Source: Thelephora terrestris
Taxonomy: Eukaryota > Basidiomycota > Agaricomycetes > Thelephorales > Thelephoraceae
Reading direction: 5' to 3'
Assembly: GCA_015956445.1 (NCBI GenBank)
Contig: WIUZ02000007.1
Span: forward strand, 496,001-560,000
Length of the DNA stretch: 64,000 nucleotides
A program made the position numbers and the translations under genes. Shown one piece after another: positions 55,761-64,000 of the stretch. The notes under the pieces are model-generated. The model was given only the letters and a program-made list of their open reading frames with translations. It was not told where the DNA came from and did no database searches. Numbering within the stretch: position 1 is the first letter of the stretch; each line of letters begins with the position of its first letter.

Positions 55761-57630
55761 ATGATCTCTGCTTCCCAGCCACGGCCTCTCTCCCGCGTAT
55801 CATCCAGAACATCGTTTAATGGGCGTGCGGCCAGCCCCGCGTTCGGTGGTTCCTCCCTCGACGATCCGGGTACGGGCTATTCAGCGGGTGATGGGGGGGA
55901 AGATGTAATGAAAGCTAAGAATTATTTCCTCTGTAGTTGCCTTGCGACAGCAAATGTCCAACCTCCGACACTCAATCCGCCAGCAGACGGCGCAACTCCA
56001 CAGCTTGGAATCAATCGTCTTGCGCGGTCCCCGTCCACTGCCACCGGGAATGATCAACTCTCCGCCTCCCTCACCTACCGATTCATCCTTCCACTCTCAC
56101 CGCAACTCCGACCCTTTCCTACCCCCACCGCCGCCCAACATGGCTACCACCATGAGCAATATGAGCAAGCGCAACAGTCGAGAACATTTGCACGGGATTG
56201 CTGGGCCCGAATCTAGCTTGCCGCTTCCGCGAAGGGATCCTTCACGACAGAGGAACATTTCGGGCGGTGGGTTCGATGATGGGATGGACGGGATTAGGGA
56301 AGGGATTCCAAGCAGTTTCAATCCAACCTCACCCATACACCCACACACGCCCAAGAGGCAGTCAAGTCCCACCCGGTCGCTCAGTCGTACGTGTTCTCCG
56401 CCCCACAAATATCCGATGTAACTCAATACATCTTTCATTACACCCTTCTCAGGAATACCAGTCTCATCTGTAGGTACGTGTTCCGTTCGGGTAGTACATG
56501 CGTTTTGCAGCGTGTTGCTTACAACTCATTGTTCGGTTCCTCCGGCTCCCGTTCTTCCTCTCTTGCTCCGTTTACGTGTCTACCCCCCTTGGGCTGTGAC
56601 ATGGCACTCTAGGCAACGCACGGGTCATGACTGATGAGGGTTTCTCCACCCCGGCCTTCTACCTGAATGATACTCCCACAAAACTAGACGTCGCTACCCC
56701 TTCTTCCCCTTCGGTTTCTCCACGACGACAATCATTCACCCCAGGCGGAACCACGAAGGTTTTGGCCGATTTGCAGGCTGGAATTCTGAATACAAAGAAC
56801 AAGCTGGATGACACAAAGCATCAGCTCAGGCAGTCGCAGAGACAAGTGAGCCAACTGACGAGGCAGACAGAAGACCTGAAGGAGGCTAGGGAGAGGTTGA
56901 GGTTGGAGAACGAGGGGCTGAACAACGTCGTCGCAAGGAAGGAGAGGTTGCTCCAAGAGGTGTGTTCTACCCCGTTTCGCCTCTCATTCTAATAGCCGAT
57001 TCCTCTTTGTCTTGCCCACAGCTGCTTGAGCGAGCTAGAAAGGCAGAAAGCGAAGTTATCACCTTGAGAGCTCAACTCAAATCCGACAGCACGCTGACTA
57101 AAAAGAACCTCCGAGAAATGGAAGCCACCGTCGCGGAACAACGCTCTCGGACGCAGAAAAGCGAACGAGAGTATACCGTACTTAAAGATGGCATCGAGGG
57201 TATGAAACGGAGTTGGAAGTCAGACATGGACACTCTGCGAGAGGAGCTGAATCGGAGAGACGAAAAGGCTCGGACGGAGGCGGCAGCTGTGGCGAAGAAG
57301 TATCGGAAGATGGCAGATGATCTAAAGGCGACACAACCGGGTGGGGAGAGTATCAAGAAGATGAAGGCAGAGGATGAAAAGATTCGGAAGGAGATCGAGG
57401 ACGGATTCCGGGACCAAGTCAACACGCTCAAGGAAGAAATGGCAAAGCAGGCAAAGGAAAACTCTGAGGCTGTAGCTACTGCTAGGTTCGTCTCACTCAT
57501 CTGTCCTCCATCTCTTGAAGCTCATGTACGCGTTTTCAGAGAACTCGCTCTGGAACTCGGTCGATTGCGAAGGTTGATGAGGGTGGCTGGTACAACACCT
57601 GAACAAGTCCCACCGGACATCGACCCCTGA
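55761..57630 (+). CDS. She3-like coiled-coil mRNA transport adaptor
   Basis: Tentative ATG 55761 (MISASQPRPLSRVSSRTSF). An intron GTGATG..CTGTAG joins GYSAV-ALRQQMSNLRHSIRQ. Later exons give EGFSTPAFYLNDTPTKLDVA, PGGTTKVLADLQAGILNTKN, KLDDTKHQLRQSQRQVSQLT, RQTEDLKEARERLRLENEGL, NNVVARKERLLQE, then LLERARKAESEVITLRAQLK and a long coiled coil ending LELGRLRRLMRVAG. The block from NETPTKLDV-like to RKERLLQE is, as I remember it, the hallmark of fungal SWI5-dependent HO expression protein 3. In yeast She3 links She2-bound mRNA to type V myosin for localised transport. Length of about 550 residues fits. The match to that family is by memory, without a search. Confidence 0.75.
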
Positions 57631-58744
57631 TTCTTTCCTCGATTTTACCTTTGGCTATACCCCACCCCCGACCACACACCGTGCTAGATCATCCAACCCA
57701 CCCTCGCAAGGACTCTCTTTTTACAGTTTAGGATAGCTATGCCCTGTTGATACCACTAATCTCTTTATTTTCGTTCCACATTCATCTCGCCTGTCTTTCA
57801 AGAACGGTCTCAAGCATTCTCAATCTAGAGTTTGTACGCCCCGTAGTGGGGACATCGCGACTGGAGAATTGCTGTCATCTCTGGGATGAGTGGGCGTGAA
57901 ACTTGATCCCGAGATCGCCAAGAACTTGGAATTCCTCTGCTGCCACTTCTACTCTTCTTGCCCTCTTGACTCGCGGGTTCGCGACCTTGTTCGCCCCATC
58001 GGTTTCCGCCTGAGTCTTAGATGCTGGGGTCTTGTTATGTATTTTGTGCCACTCCCTGAGTTCAATCTGTCTCCTTGGGGACGAAGGGAGGCTCGGAACT
58101 CCCTTTCGATGGCTAGTTTCAACTGTAATTCTTCCGCATTTTCTACTGGTACCACAACCGGTACCGCCACAGTTCGTTGCCACAGTCCGCCGCCGAAAAC
58201 CACGTGAAAACGATGCTACCGCAGAAGGAGTAGACGCCATATTCCTTCAGAACCATCCGTCGAAATTTCCGGTTCACAGTGGAAGACCTAGTGAAAGCCA
58301 AGACAACACGATAGACGAGACGAATCAGCGAGCTCCGCGAGCTCCCAACGTCGTGCACAGTAGGCCACTCAGTAGTATGCCGACGCTCACCTCGGATGAA
58401 AGCTGGGACCGATCGAAGAGAGGACTCCGGAGCCCCAGAGTCATCGCGGTCAGTGAAGCGTTCCCTTCCTCTGAGCTTAAAGCTGGATTCCAGCTCGGTC
58501 ATATACGTTCGAAAAGCACAATAAACATTAGAATAAATCGCGGAGAGAAAGCCCTTGCACAAGCGAGAAACTGCGGGGGTTGTGAAGTGACACGTGAAAT
58601 TCCAGGGCAAGGCTGCTAAAAGTGTTGTGCTTACCGAGAGCCGCCCAGATAATACATGCAGGGCTCGGCTCGAACCTCTTTCCTCTCTTTCTCTTTTAAC
58701 TCCCGACCACCACCATCGAACCTTCTCCTTGTCTTTCCCAAACC
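57631..58744. other. Interval with unresolved open frames
   Basis: A minus-strand frame at 58203-57949 (TVAVPVVVPVENAEELQLKL..) and a plus-strand frame at about 58235-58619 (NQRAPRAPNVVHSRPLSSMP..) both look partly coding-like and overlap in part. I could not decide between them, so no gene is called. Confidence 0.3.
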
Positions 58745-60253
58745 ATGTCCGTAATCTCAACTCCCGTGACCGAATTATTCAAGATTCGCCATCCAGTCCT
58801 GCTCGCAGGTGTGTTCTTTCGTCGAACTCATGGGCGGTCGGAGATTATGTTGCTGATTCACTTATATGGCGATTGTAGGAATGAATGTCGCCAGCGGACC
58901 GGAGTTGGCCGCTGCAGTGACAAACTATGGCGGGTTAGGCGTCATTGGCGGACACGGTTACACCCCCAAGGTCCTTAGGCAACAGGTTCGTCCTACCCTC
59001 TCCCTCCGAGTGCACTGCAAAGTGCCTCCACAATACAGGAAAGATGGACTCAACCATATCCTTTATCTCTAGATCCGTGCCATCAAGGACGGACTGCACG
59101 ATAAGAATGCTCCATTCGGAGTCGACTTGTTATTACCTCAGGTCGGGGGAAACGCCAGGAAAACCAACGTATGTATCCCATAGCATTCCCACTCTCGTTA
59201 CGTGGGGGGTTAGCCCCCTCAATTCGACATGAGGCTGATTGATCATGTGCTTATGCCGTTTAGTATGACTACCAGAAGGGTCAGCTGCCCGACTTGATCG
59301 ATGTTATCATCGATGTGGGTCCAACTTCCCCGCCACTGCGCACGGTCTGATGGCTCAACCCTCTTCTTTTTGTTCAAACGTATAGGAGAAGGCCACTCTA
59401 TTCGTATCTGCGGTTGGTGTTCCCCCTAAATGGGTTGTCGAGAAACTCCACTCTGCGGGGATATTTGTTATGAATGTACGTTGAAACGACCAACCCACCT
59501 TACCTCTACGTCACCAACACACGCAACTAAACCCACACCTTTTTCTCTTATCAGATGATCGGTCACCCCAAGCACGTCTCGAAGGCTCTCGAAGTCGGCG
59601 TCGATCTCATCTGCGCACAAGCTGGCGAAGGAGGCGGACACACCGGTGACATGCCCGCTTCGATCTTGATCCCCGCCGTCGTGGACGAAGTCAGGGGGAA
59701 GAAATCCCCCCTCACCGGTGGACCCGTCTTGGTCATTGGTGCCGGTGCCGTGTACGACGGTCGAGGTCTGGCGGCAAACCTGGCCTGGGGCGCTCAAGCC
59801 GTGTGGGTCGGCACCAGGTTCGTCGCTTGCGAGGAGGCGGGCGCCCCACCTATGCACAAGAAGGCCATCGTGAATGCTGGACACGATGACTTTGCGAGGA
59901 CCCTGATTTACACCGGGAGGCCCCTGCGAGTTATCAGGAACCCTTACATCGACGATTGGTAAGTTTGGAAGACGGAAGCAACTCTGCCCGACCATTGAGC
60001 TGTATCCAACAGGGAGGGTAAGCGTCAGGCTGAGGCCAAGGCTCTTCTCGAGCAGGGTATCATCCCAGTCGAAGACGACCTCAAGAAGCACCCCGAAAAT
60101 TCTGTCAAGTCCAGACCATGGCTCACTGGTCGCGTCGCCGCTCAAATACGCGAGGTCCTCCCCGCTAAGAAGATCATCGATGACATGGTTCACGATGCGG
60201 CTAGGATCTTGAAGCACAATGCTTCTCTAGTCAGCCCCCAGGCCAAGCTGTGA
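58745..60253 (+). CDS. Nitronate monooxygenase (2-nitropropane dioxygenase family)
   Basis: ATG at 58745 opens MSVISTPVTELFKIRHPVLL AG, then after introns MNVASGPELAAAVTNYGGLG, VIGGHGYTPKVLRQQ, PFGVDLLLPQVGGNARKTN, KATLFVSAVGVPPKWVVEKL, and MIGHPKHVSKALEVGVDLIC AQAGEGGGHTGDM. These are the FMN-binding loops and core of class I nitronate monooxygenases; the GGHTG motif with its His is a family mark. PVLVIGAGAVYDGRGLAANL AWGAQAVWVGTRF is the phosphate-binding end of the barrel. The protein ends KHNASLVSPQAKL. The enzyme oxidises alkyl nitronates to carbonyl and nitrite, perhaps protecting against plant or fungal nitrotoxins. Exons are short and the frame looks clean. Confidence 0.93.
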
Positions 60254-60492
60254 GGGACTTTTCCGTTCTTTGCTTGCCGCCGTTTGCTTGTATTTCTTGT
60301 GTGTATGTTTTGCGTAATGACAGGGGTGTACGAAGTATCTACCCTCGAAAGATAAATGATCTACTCCAAGTAATCGTACCCATGGGTGGAAGGTTCTACG
60401 GGCGAATGGATCCAAAAGGCCTACAAGATGCATATTTGTGAACCACTAGACGTGTTGAGCGAAGGGGTCGAGAATAGCCATCAACCTCGGTC

Positions 60493-61030
60493 ATGAGCGA
60501 AGAGTCTGAACAAGCAAAGAACCAGGAGGTCTCCATCTTGGTGTTGAACCAGGCTATAGACGTTGTGAACCTTGCATGGAAGATATCGAACGTCACTCCG
60601 GCCACGTTTCTATTTGTCCTCCGATGTCGTCGCGCTTCTCACAACGATAAGGGTGCGTTTTCTCCCACCACCTCATGGAATGGCCCACTAGAAGTTCACG
60701 CACACCCAGGATTTCATGTCCCCGGGCGAGCATGACGTCGTCAACCTCGGGTCGCTCTGCAGCGACATCAACAAAGCGTTCGACCGGGCAACAACTTGAA
60801 CAAGCGGAATCAACGCGGAAGAGAAGTTAGCCAGTTCACACGAGATGTGGTGGCTCGATTGCAAGCGTGAGCTACACAACAACGGGCTGTCAACCTTCTA
60901 CTACAATGCTCTCGGTCGCAGGGCTGGAGCAGAGATCCAGACTAAGCACAGCAGCTGGAACGCAGTCTCTCCAATCCTTCACGCAAAGGACCAGAAAGAC
61001 TTATTACGGTCGAAAATGTAACAATGTTGG
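60493..61030 (+). pseudogene. NLR relic: N-terminal domain
   Basis: Fragments match the N-terminal helical domain of the intact NLR. ISNVTPATFLFVLR (about 60580) parallels the ILPARTAFGCASALLTTIR exon. HDVVNLGSLCSDINKAFDRA (about 60733) parallels YIELGVSCADVCKALDRGL, and WNAVSPILHAKDQKDLL (about 60960) parallels SVASRLLHAKDDRDKI. Stops and frame changes separate the pieces, and no NB-ARC follows. It is therefore a dead 5' piece of another family member, about 27 kb from the intact gene. I rate the assignment on three ordered matches. Confidence 0.65.
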
Positions 61031-61135
61031 TGTCGACACCGTTTCAAAAGGTTTTCCGTAACTATGTGGACTCAACAGGACACGAGAGCCCCCGCGCACG
61101 TTCTCCGGGATAGGTACACTTCGTGATTTCCTGGG

Positions 61136-63088
61136 TCATATAAATAAACTTGTAGCAACACCGAATAGTAATGAAGGATAAAAGATGGAAGCGAATGTGG
61201 ATTGCGCGAAGACGCTCGCCGAGCCCCCATTACTGGCAATCTGTCCATTGATGGGTTGCTTACTGTAAACCGTGAGGTGATTGATAATCCATGATGCGTT
61301 CTGCACCGGATGTGAGCCCTTTACGCATGTAATGTTATTGCGTAGGCGAAACATACCACGAAGTTGCTTGGGTCCTCCAGCCTTTGTTCGCAAGTTCCAG
61401 GACAGCCTGAGGTCGCATAGGAATTACCCGCCCAATCACCTGTAGTGATACTGTCAGCGGAGATTACATACCGGTGTTATTGAATCGCTCACCGCAGAAC
61501 GTCATGTCTGAAAGCAGGATATTAGCTTGAGCGATCATGATAAATAATAGGTAAAAGACCCGCCGAAGACGATGGACATGTTGATGAAAAAGCTGCTGAA
61601 TGGGTTGCAGTTGTTTGGGACCAGTTTCGCGGCGGGTGTACCCCACCCTGATGGATTTGGCGTGCCAGCAAGAATGTCTTGCGGAATTGCTGCGCGGTAG
61701 AACGACCCTGTGTTACCAATAACGTGAGATCACGGTTTCTGGAGTCGACTCGATTAGCCTATGCGCACAAGTTGCAATCTCGTTTTCGTCCCACTTCGTA
61801 GCGAAGACACCTCCCCCTTGAGACTCGAAGTACTCCCCGTAGGACGCGCGGCTCCATTCGATGACAGCGCATCCGCTATTGTCGTTTACTGTGCCATCGC
61901 ACACGAGGTTGTCTGTCCCGTTAGAGTTTTGCTGCGGAGTTTATGATGAGACAACGCTGTACCGGTGCCGTTTAAAACGGGACGCGTACCTCAATAGTTC
62001 CTGTCATATTCACTGAAGGGTCCAGATAGCATCCTAAAAATAGTCTGAGAATCCGCGTTGCGGGGGTGATGTGGCAGACGTACCAGCCTTGGTGTGGAAC
62101 GTTACTTGATTGTGTGAATTGTCGTGGACGCCCTCGATGATATCAATTTCACCGGACTAAATCTCAACGGTCAGTTCATCCGGGGGCAGGGTTCAGTAAG
62201 ATAGGAGACTCACGTTTGGCCATTGGCCATTGCCCAGCAGCCTATCCAAGAGCAGGGACTTAGTGGGTTAGGTGGACAAACGATCTAGGGGAGCATACCA
62301 GTAAGCGGGCCAGGTTGCTGTGCTCATCGTTAGGAACTCCTGGAACTGAATAATATTGGAAAACCACTGACCGCAACCCCACGGAACCCTATCAAGGTCC
62401 AAGATGAATAGGCCTGTGTTGTACTGCGGCACGCTTGATATCCGCACACTATAATAGGCGTAGCACCACGCGGGTACATTCATGAAACGATGAGCTCACC
62501 TTGCACGGTTAACTCCAGCAGCCAGCCAAGTGTAATTATCCCCTCGCATGACCACTTTACCATTATTCTCGACATACACGAGGCCCTTCGCAAAAGAGCT
62601 GTTTCTGTCTTGATAACTTGGAAGGAATCAGTCCTCCGTCAGAACGTAAACGTGTACGCCACTCACTCTACTTTCCCACTGATGACCATGCATGCGCGTT
62701 ACCAACCGTTATCCCCGTCGAACGCAATGCACAACTTACTTTGTCGGATCTGTTCCCGTAAAAAAGTCCCATCGGCTGTTGAGGGTGTGAGTTAGCGATT
62801 CCAAATGGCGCATCAGACAGTTGCTCACTCAAAGAAGGTTTCCCCCTGGTATGTATCCTCCAGGATCCACAGGAACTCTGATCCATTCGGGTTGTGATCG
62901 AATGCGCCCGAGGATTGTCGTTTCCCAAGTAGTTTCGTGTCGCTCGCATTCAAGCCCGGCTCCCACCACAGAGAGTTCAAACTCTCGGACCAAGGGTCGA
63001 GGAATGACGGAAGCATTGATGTTGGTGATCCATTGACTGCGGGCAGTAGAAGTACAGCAGTTGCGAATAAGCAGGTAGGAAACCGCAT
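61136..63088 (-). CDS. GH16 endo-1,3(4)-beta-glucanase-like, GPI-type
   Basis: ATG at 63088 opens a signal peptide (MRFPTCLFATAVLLLPAVNG). Many short exons follow: GLFYGNRSDKVSCALRST, NGKVVMRGDNYTWLAAGVNR, VRISSVPQYNTGLFILDLDR VPWGCG, a WPAYW segment, then GEIDIIEGVHDNSHNQVTFH (62150-62133 codes EIDIIE), with the two catalytic Glu of GH16 in E-x-D-x-x-E. Later, NLVCDGTVNDNSGCAVIEWS, SYGEYFESQGGGVFATKWDE and INMSIVFGG-type segments complete the jelly roll. The C-terminus (SVFAQSTFASIFYPSLLFGV ATSLFI) is hydrophobic, as in GPI-anchored proteins. It probably cleaves or remodels beta-1,3/1,6- or mixed-linked glucans in the fungal wall. Not all splice sites were fixed. Confidence 0.85.
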
Positions 63089-63381
63089 AACAAGTCTTGC
63101 AATTAAGTAGGCGTGTTCGTGAGTCGTCGTTAGAGAAGGGCGAAAAGTGGATATTGTCCTGGAATGGATCACTCTATAAGCTAGCCACCACGACGCAAGC
63201 CCTACTCCGCACGGATGCCTCGTGCCAGGTGGTGCCACAACTGTGGGAAGTGGGTTCGAAAATAATTGCCTTATTCGGGTCTCGGATACAGCCGAGATAA
63301 TTACATCAGCAGATGGATAACTCATAGGACATGTCCTAATTTGGAAGTTGAATCAGTTCTCCCTCTCCCTTCCATCCCGCC

Positions 63382-64000
63382 ATGGATCCCGCTTCTACTT
63401 CCGCTGCAGCTCTCAAGCTCGAGATCGCAAAACTCTCAGGCAAGTCGATCCAAGAAAAACCGCGAAGAGTTGGCTTGATGAAACCGGATCAGGCGCTATT
63501 GACAGACACAAATCCGGGGCCCCGTATAAGCCCCCCTCCAGAACTAACGTCTACGTTAACCCAAACTACAAGCCTTCATCTCGTCCCAACCAGGTGCAAC
63601 CTCGCCCAGCTCCGTACCATCGACCAGCACCCATCAAGAACACCGGTGAGAAGCGCGACGTCGTTCTTAACGGCGTCGCGTTCCAATCTTCAGGGCGATC
63701 ACTCGTACGCAAGGACCGTGAGTACACGTGGGGTAAGTGTGGCTTCCTCGAGTTTCTGACTCATGCCGCAGTGCCTCAACCCACTCGGCCGACACCCTCA
63801 GCTCCCGGGGTCACCAACTTCAAGCACGCCCCTAGGTATTCAACCAAACCTCGATCATCCCGACAGCGAGCCCGACCCGGTCGCAATTTGACACTCGCCA
63901 CCAGCCAAACCTCGTCCGTCGTAGTCCACATTCACAAGCCGCTCACCGCTTATCCTGCCCTTAGATACAAAGCAGCCCAAAAGCGCATCAAGTTCTCCGA
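63382..64000 (+). CDS. CCCH zinc-finger protein (ZC3H3-like), N-terminal part
   Basis: ATG at 63382 opens MDPASTSAAALKLEIAKLS. An intron with a GC donor (CTCTCAG|GCAAGT) and acceptor GGATCAG near 63491 leads to GAIDRHKSGAPYKPPSRTNV, YVNPNYKPSSRPNQVQ.., RDVVLNGVAFQSSGRSLVRK D. After a second intron (GTGAGT..GCCGCAG) it reads LPQPTRPTPSAPG.. and runs off the window. The block GAI-x-R-H-K..YVNPNYKP..GVAFESSGRSLVRKDL is, from memory, the N-terminus of fungal CCCH zinc-finger proteins related to ZC3H3, which act in mRNA export/polyadenylation. The zinc fingers themselves would lie beyond the window. Confidence 0.7.

Noticed and set aside
1-64000. CRISPR arrays, rRNA or tRNA genes
   Set aside because: None was seen: the tandem repeats have no spacer structure and no convincing tRNA A/B boxes were noticed. 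A covariance-model scan would be needed to exclude small tRNAs.

Overview
The window looks like a piece of nuclear genome from a basidiomycete fungus, most likely an agaricomycete. Most genes are split by many short introns of about 45-70 bases with GT..AG ends. There is an NB-ARC/TPR NLR of the type expanded in mushroom-forming fungi, a TET/JBP-like 2-oxoglutarate oxygenase, and typical basidiomycete housekeeping genes (Vps9, HMG-CoA synthase, delta-12 desaturase, MMS19, She3). All splice models here were built by hand from frame continuity and GT..AG sites; none was tested against RNA.

Left third (1-24 kb) is accessory and repeat-rich. It holds a partial coiled-coil gene running off the left edge, a TET/JBP-like oxygenase with a probable frameshift, and a composite repeat built of 102-bp and 73-bp tandem units and 28-bp near-palindromes (4.5-6.0 kb). 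Part of that repeat returns in inverted orientation at 10.4-11.1 kb. Between the two copies lie a septin gene fragment, an apparently intact six-exon gene joining a PHD-like zinc finger to a CHAT/caspase-like fold and a C-terminal zinc ribbon, and a decayed coiled-coil gene copy. A divergent HECT ubiquitin ligase gene, a TENA/THI-4 family gene and a damaged Kre9-like secreted-protein gene follow. About 17.8-23.7 kb is nearly empty.

Middle (24-44 kb) is mostly ordinary host gene space: a CsbD-like stress gene, VPS9 back to back with HMG-CoA synthase, an NLR locus (one intact gene of about 847 residues with an 11-base micro-exon plus a truncated tandem copy), a delta-12 fatty acid desaturase, an unknown acidic coiled-coil protein, and MMS19.

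Right third (44-64 kb): a BTB protein, two tandem diverged copies of a multi-pass membrane protein, two divergently transcribed RING-finger paralogues, a She3-like coiled-coil protein, a nitronate monooxygenase, a GPI-type GH16 glucanase, and the start of a CCCH zinc-finger gene running off the right edge. Relics of NLR genes lie at 24.2-24.9 kb (TPR end) and 60.5-61.0 kb (N-terminal domain), so NLR copies have been spreading and decaying across the window. The best candidate for something undescribed is the zinc finger-CHAT-like protein at 6.6-8.4 kb, inside the interval bounded by the inverted repeat.
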